In this document: positions 33,745 through 42,562 of the stretch, piece by piece | How positions within the stretch are numbered: position 1 is the first letter of the stretch | Layout of the letters: the number at the start of each line of letters is the position of its first letter | Source of the DNA: Laedolimicola sp934402125 | GTDB lineage: Bacteria > Bacillota > Clostridia > Lachnospirales > Lachnospiraceae | Direction of reading: 5' to 3' | Length of the DNA stretch: 64,000 bases | NCBI RefSeq assembly: GCF_052065835.1 | Contig: NZ_JBQHTG010000001.1 | Span: 1,012,146 to 1,076,145, forward strand | Made by a program: the position numbers and the translations under genes | The notes under the pieces: model-generated | Databases searched by the model: none | What the model saw: only the letters and a program-made list of their open reading frames with translations | Told to the model about the DNA's origin: nothing

Positions 33745-35124
33745 CTATTTCCCCATACAGAATTTTCCAAATATTTCATTTGCCAAATCATCGCCGATTT
33801 CTTCACCGATAATAAAACCAAGCGACGTATAGGCATCCTTCAAATCAATCGTATAAAAATCCTCCGGCATGCCATCTTCGATACTCTGAATCACCATAGC
33901 CAGACTTCCGGCCGCTTCCTGCAAAGCCTGCTTCTGCCGCAGATTGGTAATCAGGACTTCATCGTTAAAGTCCACCTTGCCCTGGAAGAACAGTCCCCGG
34001 ATCGTATCCTCCAGTTCCCGGATGCCTTCCCGTTCTCTGGCTGAAATAACAAGAATCGGATGCCGGGTCTTTGTTTTCATAAGCTCCGGTGTAATCACCG
34101 GCTCCAGATCGGATTTATTGAGCAGCACCAGCGCCTTCTTATCCTCCAGAAGCTTCAGTATCTCTTCGTCGCTTTCGTCCAGCGCCCGGGAGCTGTCCGC
34201 CACGTACAAGATCAGATCCGCATCCTCTGCCTGCTTTCTGGCCCGCTCTACGCCTATCTGCTCTACCACATCTTCGGTGGAACGGATCCCCGCCGTATCC
34301 AAAAGTTGCAGGGATACCTCGCCCAGCTGCAGCTGCTCCTCCAGTACGTCCCGGGTAGTTCCGGCTATTTCTGTTACAATGGCCCGCTCCTCTCCCAACA
34401 AAACATTCAAAAGAGAGGATTTTCCCGCATTGGGCTTACCCAGAATAACGGTTTTAATTCCTTCTTTCAGCATCCGCCCGTTTTCCGATCCCTTCAGGAG
34501 CTTTTCCACCTCATTCCGGATGTCTTTTACCTTCCCAAGAAGCTCTTCACTGTAGCCCTCCAGGCTGATATGCTCCGGATCGTCCAGCGCCGCCTCCACG
34601 TAGGCCATCTCATAAAGAATTGCCGCCCGCAGTTTTTCTATCTCCTGGCGCACCGTTCCCTTTAACTGAGCCAGAGATGATTTCAGCGCCATCTCATTTT
34701 TTGACTGGATCAGATCCATGACAGCCTCTGCCTGAGACAGATCCAGCCGTCCGTTCAGAAACGCCCGCTTGGTAAATTCCCCTGGCTCCGCAGCTCTGGC
34801 GCCATTTTTCAGAACAGTCTCCAGAATTTTCCGCATAACCAGACGGCCTCCGTGACAGTTTATTTCCACCGTATCCTCTGCCGTATAGCTGTGGGGCCCC
34901 CGCATCAGCATAACCAGTACCTCGTCCAGTACCTGTTCCCCGTCCACAGCCATACCGTAATGTACGGTGTAACCGGGCTGCTCACTCATGATCTTTGTTT
35001 CTTTTTTCGGTCGGAATACTTTTTTAAGCACCTGGAAGGCGTCCGGACCACTGATCCGGATAATCCCGATTCCTGCGCTTCCCATAGCTGTCGCTGTCGC
35101 TGCAATGGTATCTGTATGCTTCAT
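33745..35124 (-). CDS. mnmE: tRNA modification GTPase
   Basis: 459 residues. N-terminal folate-binding domain (TIAATATAMGSAGIGIIRIS), central helical domain, G domain with GKPNAGKSSLLN, DTAGIR and NKSDL, and the typical C-terminal CMGK carrying the conserved cysteine. It partners MnmG in the next gene. Confidence 0.97.
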   Translation of the reverse strand: MKHTDTIAATATAMGSAGIGIIRISGPDAFQVLKKVFRPKKETKIMSEQPGYTVHYGMAVDGEQVLDEVLVMLMRGPHSYTAEDTVEINCHGGRLVMRKILETVLKNGARAAEPGEFTKRAFLNGRLDLSQAEAVMDLIQSKNEMALKSSLAQLKGTVRQEIEKLRAAILYEMAYVEAALDDPEHISLEGYSEELLGKVKDIRNEVEKLLKGSENGRMLKEGIKTVILGKPNAGKSSLLNVLLGEERAIVTEIAGTTRDVLEEQLQLGEVSLQLLDTAGIRSTEDVVEQIGVERARKQAEDADLILYVADSSRALDESDEEILKLLEDKKALVLLNKSDLEPVITPELMKTKTRHPILVISAREREGIRELEDTIRGLFFQGKVDFNDEVLITNLRQKQALQEAAGSLAMVIQSIEDGMPEDFYTIDLKDAYTSLGFIIGEEIGDDLANEIFGKFCMGK

Positions 35125-35158
35125 ACTTCTTAACTCCGTTTAGAGAAAAAGGAACGCC

Positions 35159-36127
35159 TTAGCGTTCCTTTTTCTTATTATAATTTCGATTATAACGTCC
35201 CTTGTTCCGGTTACCATAGTTGTTGTCCAGCTTTACGCCTTCCTTCAGGGTAACTACCACCCGGCGGTAAGGCTCCTCGCCCTCGCTGTGGGTGCATACA
35301 AACTTATCATTCTGAAGAGCGGAATGAATCACTCTTCTCTCATACGGATTCATCGGCTCCAGAGATACCGGTTTTCTGGTTCTCTTAACCTTCTGGGCAA
35401 TATTCTTTGCCAGGTTTTCCAGGGTCGCTTTTCTGCGCTCCCGGTAATTCTCCGTATCAACCTTTACCCGGATATAATCCTCGGTATTCTTATTCACTAC
35501 CAGACTGGAGAGATACTGCAGAGAATCCAGAGTCTGTCCTCTCTTACCGATCAGAACGCCCATATCTGCGCCGTCCAGAGTGATATTCATCTCTCTGTCC
35601 TGCGGATTCTGTGTGATACCGATCACAACCTCCATATCCATTGCCGCAAATACATCCTTCAGGAATTTCTCCACCGGCGCGGTATCTACCGGAACTGCCG
35701 GTTTTTCCGCCTTCGGCGCAGGAGCAGCCTCTTCCTTCTTCTCTGCCTTTATCTCCGGCTTTGCCTTCGGCGCTTCCGCCTTGGGTGCTGCCGGCTTCTC
35801 AGCCTTTTCTGTCTTAACGGCAGGCTTTTCCTGCTTCTTCGGAGCTTCTTCTTTCTTCTCCATTTCAACAGGCTTCTTTTCCTTAACCCGCTCCAGGAGC
35901 TTTTCCATCTCCTTGTCAGCCTTCAGCTCTGCTTCCATCTCCTCATCTGATTTCTGATGAGCGCGAATCACAGCCTTCTTTCCACCGATTCCGAGAAAAC
36001 CGGATGTGGGCTGTGTAATTACTTCATAAGCAACCTTGTCTCTGGTGGTTCCAAGCTTAATTGCAGCTTCCAGAACCGCGTCCTCGACTGTTTTTGCGGA
36101 AACCTCAATACTTTCCATATCAGACAC
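35159..36127 (-). CDS. jag: Jag / KhpB RNA-binding protein
   Basis: 322 residues. The N-terminal Jag domain (SIEVSAKTVEDAVLEAAIKLG) is followed by an unusually long low-complexity K/E/A/P linker (about 70-165). Then a KH domain (VLIGKRGQTLDSLQYL) and an R3H domain (NPYERRVIHSALQ), ending in a basic tail. KhpB binds RNA with KhpA and affects division and envelope growth. It follows yidC by 9 bases in the usual origin order. Confidence 0.95.
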   Translation of the reverse strand: MSDMESIEVSAKTVEDAVLEAAIKLGTTRDKVAYEVITQPTSGFLGIGGKKAVIRAHQKSDEEMEAELKADKEMEKLLERVKEKKPVEMEKKEEAPKKQEKPAVKTEKAEKPAAPKAEAPKAKPEIKAEKKEEAAPAPKAEKPAVPVDTAPVEKFLKDVFAAMDMEVVIGITQNPQDREMNITLDGADMGVLIGKRGQTLDSLQYLSSLVVNKNTEDYIRVKVDTENYRERRKATLENLAKNIAQKVKRTRKPVSLEPMNPYERRVIHSALQNDKFVCTHSEGEEPYRRVVVTLKEGVKLDNNYGNRNKGRYNRNYNKKKER

Positions 36128-36136
36128 CCCCGTCTC

Positions 36137-37405
36137 TTACTTCTTCCTGTTGCCCTTCTCGTCAAACTTTTCTACCATTCTCGCCTTCGCCGCAATGCTT
36201 CCAGGCTTGGCTTCTGTATTCTTATAGAAATCAGTAGAATCCTGAATCTGCTTTGCGCGCTCTGCAGCGGACATCTCCGGCTTCTTATTGTCTACTGTCT
36301 TGGCGCTGGATCTTGCTACGTTATTCAGCTTCTCAGGCGGAAGACCGTCTTTTTCACGCTTACGGTTATATTTTTCAATGTTCTTCTTGATTTCTTCGTC
36401 AATATCCATCTTGGACAGATACTTGTTAATCACGAGCTGCTGAACCATACGAACCACGCCGCTCATAACCCAGTACAGACCCACACCTACGGGAAGTACT
36501 GCACAGAAGTATACAGACATCAGCGGCATGAAGTTGTTCATCATCTTCATGGACTGCATCATCTCGTTATTCGCGTCGTCGCCATTTCCGTTTGCAGCTG
36601 CCTGAGGCAGCAGACGGACGCTCACCCACTGGGTCAGACCGGCCAGTACCGGAATCGCAATAGCTACGAGCAGGAACAGATAATTATGCTCACCCAGATA
36701 CTGCTTTGCGCTGTACCAGGGAGAGTTGGCAATATTCAGACCAAAGAAATTGTTGAAGCCATCCAGTGTGGTACGCGCTGTTTCAACGACAGAACCCAGA
36801 TCCGGAAATGCGGATGCCACGCTGTCCCACTCTGCGGTAGAAGCCTTATTCAGTACGTCGATGATCGTGTTCTCCGTAAAGCCCTGCTTCTTAAACTGTG
36901 CCGCACTCTTCAGACCCATGATCATTTCCTGGGCTCCCTTGCTGTTCATCAGCTCTGTAACCAGCGGATAATATGCGGCTCTTACCTTATCTACGTAAGC
37001 CGGAATTGCGTATACCACCCGGTATACAGCCAGCAGTACCGGAAGCTGAATCAGAAGCGGCAGGCAGCTGCCTGTCTGGGAAGTACCGTACTTTGCGTAA
37101 ACAGCCTTCATCTCATCCTGCATCTTGATCATAGAAACCTGATCCTGCTTGCCCTTATACTTTTTCTGAATCGCCTGAATCTCCGGATTCATGCGTACGG
37201 ACATTCTGGCAAACTTCTGCTGCTTATAAGTCAGCGGAATCATCAGAGTATATACTACAATCGTAAATAAAATAATTGCCAGTCCTACGCTGGGTCTTCC
37301 CATGGAATACAGCAGATCAAAAATACGCTCAATCAACCATCCCAGAATCGCAGCGAACTGACTTAAAATCGGCGTAGTATTCCGGGTCAAAAATAAACCT
37401 GTCAA
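36137..37405 (-). CDS. yidC: Membrane protein insertase YidC/OxaA (SpoIIIJ-type)
   Basis: 422 residues. Five membrane helices in the Oxa1 fold (IVVYTLMIPLTYKQQKFARM in helix 2; LIQLPVLLAVYRVVY). The C-terminal cytosolic tail is long and lysine-rich (about 300-422), longer than in Bacillus SpoIIIJ, and may bind ribosomes. It inserts membrane proteins with or without SecYEG. Confidence 0.95.
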   Translation of the reverse strand: MTGLFLTRNTTPILSQFAAILGWLIERIFDLLYSMGRPSVGLAIILFTIVVYTLMIPLTYKQQKFARMSVRMNPEIQAIQKKYKGKQDQVSMIKMQDEMKAVYAKYGTSQTGSCLPLLIQLPVLLAVYRVVYAIPAYVDKVRAAYYPLVTELMNSKGAQEMIMGLKSAAQFKKQGFTENTIIDVLNKASTAEWDSVASAFPDLGSVVETARTTLDGFNNFFGLNIANSPWYSAKQYLGEHNYLFLLVAIAIPVLAGLTQWVSVRLLPQAAANGNGDDANNEMMQSMKMMNNFMPLMSVYFCAVLPVGVGLYWVMSGVVRMVQQLVINKYLSKMDIDEEIKKNIEKYNRKREKDGLPPEKLNNVARSSAKTVDNKKPEMSAAERAKQIQDSTDFYKNTEAKPGSIAAKARMVEKFDEKGNRKK

Positions 37406-37423
37406 TGAATAAATCCTCCTTAA

Positions 37424-37633
37424 CTATGGTACGGGATCATATCCACCACTGGAAAACGGGTTGCATCTTAAAATTCTCCAGGCGGCAAGCATGCTTCCTT
37501 TGACAGCTCCGTATTTCTGAATGGCTTCCAAACCATACTGAGAGCAGCTGGGATAATAAGGACACTTTGTACGTTTCATCGGCGATAGATATTTCTGATA
37601 AAATTGAATCAATCTGATCAATACAATTTTCAT
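37424..37633 (-). CDS. yidD: Membrane protein insertion efficiency factor
   Basis: 69 residues with the family pattern YQKYLSPMKRTKCPYYPSCSQY...RILRCNPFSSGGYDPVP, including three conserved cysteines. Its start overlaps the rnpA stop by one base (TAATG), so the two are translationally coupled. Confidence 0.95.
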   Translation of the reverse strand: MKIVLIRLIQFYQKYLSPMKRTKCPYYPSCSQYGLEAIQKYGAVKGSMLAAWRILRCNPFSSGGYDPVP

Positions 37634-37977
37634 TATTCTTTTATAACTCCCTGAAGCTTTCCCAAGTGAAGCAGCGCGCTCTCGATCTCCTTCATACTGC
37701 GATCCTTCGCGCTGACCCTTGCGATGACTACCATGTCCAAACCACTATTGAACATGTCTTCCTGTAGTCTGTAGCTTTCCCGAATCAATCTGGTGATTCT
37801 GTGCCGCACGATGCTGTTTCCAACCTTTTTGCTGACAGAAACACCTATTCGATTCGTTTCCAAGCCGTTCTCCTTCACATACATGACCAGATAACGGTTG
37901 GCTCGGGATTTTCCTTCCTTATATACAAGCTGAAAATCCCGGTTCTTTTTCAAAGATTCTGAATGCGGATATTTCAT
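37633..37977 (-). CDS. rnpA: Ribonuclease P protein component
   Basis: 114 residues. It has the RNR region (GVSVSKKVGNSIVRHRITRLIRE split across residues 48-68) that binds RNase P RNA, and an N-terminal LKKNRDFQLVYKEGKS. It assists tRNA 5' processing. It is separated from rpmH by an intrinsic hairpin, the usual arrangement that keeps rnpA expression below rpmH. Confidence 0.96.
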   Translation of the reverse strand: MKYPHSESLKKNRDFQLVYKEGKSRANRYLVMYVKENGLETNRIGVSVSKKVGNSIVRHRITRLIRESYRLQEDMFNSGLDMVVIARVSAKDRSMKEIESALLHLGKLQGVIKE

Positions 37978-38010
37978 ACACTCTCCAAAAGTCTCAAAAA
38001 CTTAAAAGAG

Positions 38011-38035
38011 AAAAAAAGGCCACATATATGCGGCC
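38011..38035 (-). terminator. Attenuating terminator between rpmH and rnpA
   Basis: GGCCGCATATATGTGGCC hairpin (38035-38018) followed leftward by seven T. Confidence 0.75.
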
Positions 38036-38169
38036 TATGCGGATAATTTCTTTCTTCCCTTTAATCTTCTGGCAGCTAATACCTTTCTTCCGCCAGGAGT
38101 GCTCATTCTAGCTCTAAATCCGTGAACCTTTGCTCTGGATCTTTTCTTCGGTTGAAATGTCATTTTCAT
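38035..38169 (-). CDS. rpmH: Ribosomal protein L34
   Basis: 44 residues, very basic, starting MKMTFQPKKRSRAKVHGFRA and ending RLKGRKKLSA, a standard L34. It is a component of the large ribosomal subunit and the first gene on the leftward side of oriC. Start at ATG 38169 behind AGGAGGTG; Met3 is a second possible start. Confidence 0.97.
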   Translation of the reverse strand: MKMTFQPKKRSRAKVHGFRARMSTPGGRKVLAARRLKGRKKLSA

Positions 38170-38307
38170 GGTGCCTACACCTCCTATCTACAAAATATCA
38201 TTTCAATTATATTCGCTGATGCCCGTAAAGTCAAGCAATTTGGCACTAAAATTCATATTTCAAAAAATTTTTTTCTCTGTTTTATATATCTTGTGCCGCT
38301 CAAAAAG

Positions 38308-38350
38308 TTATCCACAAGATGTGGATAAAATGTGGATAATAAGTGGATAA
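38308..38350. other. oriC part 1: DnaA-box cluster between rpmH and dnaA
   Basis: Four DnaA boxes in 43 bp: TTATCCACA (38308-38316), TGTGGATAA (38320-38328), TGTGGATAA (38331-38339), and AGTGGATAA (38342-38350). The first faces the other three. The rest of the 38170-38466 gap is AT-rich and gene-free and should contain the rpmH and dnaA promoters. Confidence 0.9.
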
Positions 38351-38466
38351 CCTATTTTTTTTGCTTGATCGCCGCCGGAATTTGGTATATTATTGATTAT
38401 AGGATAAATTGCTCATTTTGCGTAATTATGCGAAAAACAGTTACCATTTGGGCACTGAGGAGATAA

Positions 38467-39840
38467 ATGATGAATCTGATAAAAGAAAAATGGAGCGAAA
38501 TCCTTGAACATGTCCGGAAGGAACACGAACTTTCGGATATTTCTTTTGAGACCTGGCTGCTCCCCCTGAAGGTCTCAAGCACCGATAATCACGTGGTTAA
38601 AATCATCGTCCCCATGGGGGAGCAGATGATTACCTATCTGAATTCCAAATTCAAGACGCCGATTTTCGTGGCTATCGCCGAGTTTACCGGTGAAAAATAC
38701 GAGGTTGAATTCATTACGGAAAAAGAGGCGCTTGCGCAGAAATCCGCAGAACCTGCGGCTTCTTTGGCTGCGTCTGAAGACCGCCCGGTGGTCAGCCCGG
38801 ATTTTGAAAAATCCAACATCAACCCGAAGTTTACCTTCGACACCTTCGTAGTCGGCAGCAACAATAAGTTTGCCCATGCCGCATCCCTGGCAGTAGCTGA
38901 GACGCCCGGTAAGGTGTACAACCCACTTTTCCTGCATGGAGGCGTAGGACTGGGAAAAACCCATCTGATGCACGCCATTGCCAACCATATTTTAAAAGAA
39001 AATCCCAGTATGAAGGTACTCTACGTAACCAGTGAGTACTTTACCAACGAACTGATTGAGACCCTGCGAATGGGTGATCCCTCCGGTATGACCCGCTTCC
39101 GCGAGAAATACCGCAACATCGACGTGCTTCTCATCGATGACGTTCAGTTTATCATCGGAAAAGAGAGTACCCAGGAAGAATTCTTCCATACCTTCAACGC
39201 CCTTCATACGGCTAATAAGCAGATTATTATCTCCAGTGATCGTCCGCCCAAGGATATCGAGACACTGGAGGAGCGTCTCCGCACCCGTTTTGAATGCGGC
39301 CTGATTGCCGACGTATCCTCTCCGGATTTTGAGACACGAATGGCGATCCTGCGTAAAAAAGAGGAACTGGAAGGATACCATATTGACGACGATATCATTA
39401 CCTATATCGCCACCAATATCAAGTCCAACATCCGTGAGCTGGAGGGCGCCTTCAACCGGCTGATTGCCCTTTCCACCCTGGAAAAACGGCCCATCGATAT
39501 GCTTCTTGCGGAAGAAGCGATTAAGGATATCATTTCTCCGGGAGAAAGCCGCAAGGTAACTCCGGAGCTGATTATCGAGATCGTAGCGGAGCATTTCCAT
39601 ATTACGCCCGCCGATATCTACAGCAACAAACGCACCGCCAATATCGCTTATCCCCGTCAGATTGCCATGTACCTCTGCAAGGAAAATGATACCACTCTGA
39701 AAAAGATCGGCGACATTATGGGCGGCCGGGACCATACCACCATCATGCACGGCGTGGAGAAGATCGAAAAAGAGCTGCAAAGCAACGATTCCACAATCCG
39801 CACCATCGGAACCATCCGCAAGAAAATCAATCCGAACTAG
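38467..39840 (+). CDS. dnaA: Chromosomal replication initiator DnaA
   Basis: 457 residues. N-terminal helicase-loading domain (SFETWLLPLKV), AAA+ domain with Walker A GGVGLGKTH and Walker B LLIDDVQF, and domain IV with the DnaA-box-binding signature GGRDHTTIMHG. It binds the boxes at 38308-38350 and 39841-40113. The start ATG 38467 follows GAGGAG; the next codon is also ATG. Confidence 0.98.
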   Translation: MMNLIKEKWSEILEHVRKEHELSDISFETWLLPLKVSSTDNHVVKIIVPMGEQMITYLNSKFKTPIFVAIAEFTGEKYEVEFITEKEALAQKSAEPAASLAASEDRPVVSPDFEKSNINPKFTFDTFVVGSNNKFAHAASLAVAETPGKVYNPLFLHGGVGLGKTHLMHAIANHILKENPSMKVLYVTSEYFTNELIETLRMGDPSGMTRFREKYRNIDVLLIDDVQFIIGKESTQEEFFHTFNALHTANKQIIISSDRPPKDIETLEERLRTRFECGLIADVSSPDFETRMAILRKKEELEGYHIDDDIITYIATNIKSNIRELEGAFNRLIALSTLEKRPIDMLLAEEAIKDIISPGESRKVTPELIIEIVAEHFHITPADIYSNKRTANIAYPRQIAMYLCKENDTTLKKIGDIMGGRDHTTIMHGVEKIEKELQSNDSTIRTIGTIRKKINPN

Positions 39841-40113
39841 CTCCAAGGACTTATCAACATTCTCATGTGGACAACCATGTTGATATTGTGGGGAAAATTT
39901 TTTCCGGATTTAGGCCATGTGTATAACCTTCCTGGTTTCCGGTGGGTTATACCGTACTTTTTCACATAGTTATCCCTCGCGAAGATCCTGTATTTTCAGG
40001 GCTTCAGACCACTTATCAACATATTCACAGTCCCTACTACGAATACGACGGATTATTTTATATATTTATCTATATCCCCCTGCCGGGATTTTTCGAAAGG
40101 AGTTATACACATT
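39841..40113. other. oriC part 2: dnaA-dnaN intergenic region
   Basis: DnaA-box-like sites include TTATCAACA (39851-39859 and 40013-40021), TGTGGACAA (39866-39874), TGTGTATAA (39918-39926) and TTATCCCTC (39970-39978). An AT-rich stretch at 40051-40075 (GATTATTTTATATATTTATC) is the likely unwinding element. Box clusters on both sides of dnaA make a bipartite origin, as in Bacillus. Confidence 0.8.
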
Positions 40114-41226
40114 ATGAAGTTCGTCTGCAAAAAATCAGACCTTTTAAAAGGTGTTAACATTGTTTTGAAGGCCGTTCCTTCCAAGACCACCATGTCGATT
40201 CTGGAATGTATTCTGATCGATGTCTCTTCCGGACAGATTAAGATGACAGCCAACGATATGGAGCTTGGCATTGAGACGATTCTTGAAGGAGACATTCAGG
40301 AGAAGGGCGTTATTGCCATCGACGCTAAGATCTTTTCTGAGATTGTCAGAAAGCTTCCGGATAACGACGTTACCATTGAAACCGATTCGAATTTTCAGAT
40401 GCTTATTAGCTGTGAAAAGGCCCGTTTCAACATTGCCGGAAAGTCCGGAGAAGATTTTTCATATCTTCCCTATATTGAAAAGACAGAACCGGTGGTTATT
40501 TCCCAGTTCAGTTTAAGAGAAGTGATCAAGCAGACGATCTTTTCCATTTCTGATAATGAAAGCAATAAAATCATGACCGGCGAACTCTTTGAGATCAGCG
40601 GAAACCATCTGAAGGTTGTTTCCCTGGACGGTCACAGGGTATCCATCCGCAATCTGGAGCTGAAGGAAAGCTATGAAGACAGAAAGGTGATTGTTCCCGG
40701 AAAAACGCTGATCGAGGTCAGCAAAATTCTGTCCGGCGAGCTGGACGCCCTTGTAAATCTGTTTTTTACCAAAAATCATATTGTATTTGAATTTGACGAG
40801 ACTACGGTGGTATCCCGTCTGATCGAAGGAGAGTATTTCCGTATCGACCAGATGCTTTCCTCCGATTATGAGACAAAGGTAAAGGTCAACAAAAAGGAAT
40901 TTTTAAATTGTATTGACCGTGCGACGCTTCTGATCCGCGAAAGCGATAAGAAGCCGATTATCATTCAGATTGGAGACGGAGAGATGCGGCTGAAGCTGAC
41001 CTCCGGCATTGGCTCTATGAATGAGGAGATCGTCATCGAGAAAGAGGGAAAAGACATTCTGATTGGCTTCAATCCGAAGTTTCTGATCGACGCCCTGCGC
41101 GTGATCGATGACGAAATGGTAACGCTGTATCTGGTAAATCCCAAGGCGCCCTGCTTTATTCGGGATGAAAAAGAATCTTATATCTACCTGGTTCTTCCGG
41201 TGAATTTCAGCAGCGCCGCTGTATAA
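40114..41226 (+). CDS. dnaN: DNA polymerase III beta sliding clamp
   Basis: 370 residues, standard length and three-domain clamp pattern (MKFVCKKSDLLKGVNIVLKAV; SLDGHRVSIRNLEL; ends in LPVNFSSAAV with the usual LP-x-R/N ending). It encircles DNA and tethers polymerases, and its pocket is the likely docking site for the Y-family polymerase of this window. The start follows GAAAGGAG. Confidence 0.98.
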   Translation: MKFVCKKSDLLKGVNIVLKAVPSKTTMSILECILIDVSSGQIKMTANDMELGIETILEGDIQEKGVIAIDAKIFSEIVRKLPDNDVTIETDSNFQMLISCEKARFNIAGKSGEDFSYLPYIEKTEPVVISQFSLREVIKQTIFSISDNESNKIMTGELFEISGNHLKVVSLDGHRVSIRNLELKESYEDRKVIVPGKTLIEVSKILSGELDALVNLFFTKNHIVFEFDETTVVSRLIEGEYFRIDQMLSSDYETKVKVNKKEFLNCIDRATLLIRESDKKPIIIQIGDGEMRLKLTSGIGSMNEEIVIEKEGKDILIGFNPKFLIDALRVIDDEMVTLYLVNPKAPCFIRDEKESYIYLVLPVNFSSAAV

Positions 41227-41238
41227 AAGGAGATAGGT

Positions 41239-41451
41239 ATGGATTATATCGAAGTATCGATCAAAGATGAATTTATCCGTCTGGGCCAGGCCATGAAGCT
41301 GGCCGGTATTCTTTCCCTGGGATCGGATATCAAGTATGAAATCGTAGACGGCAAGGTAAAGGTAAATGGCGAGGTGGAGGAGCGCAGAGGCCGCAAGCTC
41401 TACAAAGACGATGTATTTACCTATCAGGGACAGGATTATAAAATCGTATGA
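41239..41451 (+). CDS. yaaA: S4-domain RNA-binding protein
   Basis: 70 residues: an S4 domain alone (IRLGQAMKLAGILSLGSDIKYEI, VNGEVEERRGRKLYKDD). It is the usual small gene between dnaN and recF in Firmicutes, probably binding rRNA or tRNA. Its stop overlaps the recF start by 4 bases. Confidence 0.94.
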   Translation: MDYIEVSIKDEFIRLGQAMKLAGILSLGSDIKYEIVDGKVKVNGEVEERRGRKLYKDDVFTYQGQDYKIV

Positions 41452-42533
41452 TAATCGAATCCATGGAACTGAAGAATTTCCGGAATTACCGGGAGCTACA
41501 GCTTCAGTTTGATGAAAAAACGAATATTTTCTATGGCGATAACGCCCAGGGAAAGACCAATATTCTGGAGGCCGTCTATCTGAGCGGTACCACCCGATCC
41601 CACAAGGGCAGCCGGGATCGGGATATGATTTTCTTCGGGGAAGAGGAATCCCATCTTCGCACCTTTGTAAAAAAGGGTACGATGGAGTATCAGATTGATA
41701 TTCACCTGAAAAAGAATAAAACCAAGGGAATTGCCATAAACGGCGTACCGATCCGGAAGGCCAGTGAGCTTTTCGGTATCGCGAATTTTGTCTTTTTTTC
41801 TCCGGAGGATCTGAGCATTATTAAGCAGGGGCCCGGTGAGCGCCGGCGATTCCTGGACATGGAGTTATGTCAACTGGATAAGGTGTATCTGCACCATCTG
41901 GCCAACTATAACCGGATTGTAACCCAGCGGAATAAGCTTTTAAAGGACATCAGCTTTCGTCCTGAGCTGATCGAGACGCTGGACGTCTGGGATTTGCAGC
42001 TGGCAGAATATGGAAAGAAAATTATCCGCAGCCGGGAAGAATTTATTCACTCCCTGGGAGAAATGATTTACGGAATCCATCAGAAGCTTTCCGGAGGCCG
42101 GGAAAAGCTGCAGATTTCTTACGAGAAAAATGTGGGAGCAGAAGAACTCTATGATGCCATTAGCCGGAACCGGGATCGGGATATCCGCATGAAAACCACC
42201 TCTGTGGGGCCTCACCGGGATGATCTTTTGTTTGCAGCGGACGGTATCGATATCCGGAAATTCGGTTCCCAGGGACAGCAGAGGACAGCAGCCTTATCAT
42301 TGAAATTAGCGGAAATCGAGCTGGTCAAGCAGCTGATTCACGATACGCCGGTGCTGCTTTTAGACGATGTATTGTCTGAACTGGATCATAACCGGCAAAA
42401 CTATTTATTGAACAGCATCCATGACATTCAGACCATGATTACCTGTACGGGCCTGGATGAATTTGTAAATCACAGGTTTTCGATCAACCGGATTTTCAGG
42501 GTAGTCGAAGGCGCTGTATACAGTGAAAATTAG
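41448..42533 (+). CDS. recF: DNA replication and repair protein RecF
   Basis: 361 residues. Walker A GDNAQGKTNILEA, signature LLASQGQQRT-like SQGQQRTAALSL and Walker B VLLLDDVLSELD. It is an SMC-like ATPase that loads RecA at gaps. Translationally coupled to yaaA. Confidence 0.97.
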   Translation: MIIESMELKNFRNYRELQLQFDEKTNIFYGDNAQGKTNILEAVYLSGTTRSHKGSRDRDMIFFGEEESHLRTFVKKGTMEYQIDIHLKKNKTKGIAINGVPIRKASELFGIANFVFFSPEDLSIIKQGPGERRRFLDMELCQLDKVYLHHLANYNRIVTQRNKLLKDISFRPELIETLDVWDLQLAEYGKKIIRSREEFIHSLGEMIYGIHQKLSGGREKLQISYEKNVGAEELYDAISRNRDRDIRMKTTSVGPHRDDLLFAADGIDIRKFGSQGQQRTAALSLKLAEIELVKQLIHDTPVLLLDDVLSELDHNRQNYLLNSIHDIQTMITCTGLDEFVNHRFSINRIFRVVEGAVYSEN

Positions 42534-42562
42534 TTACAAAAATCAGTATAGGAGGATGGAAC

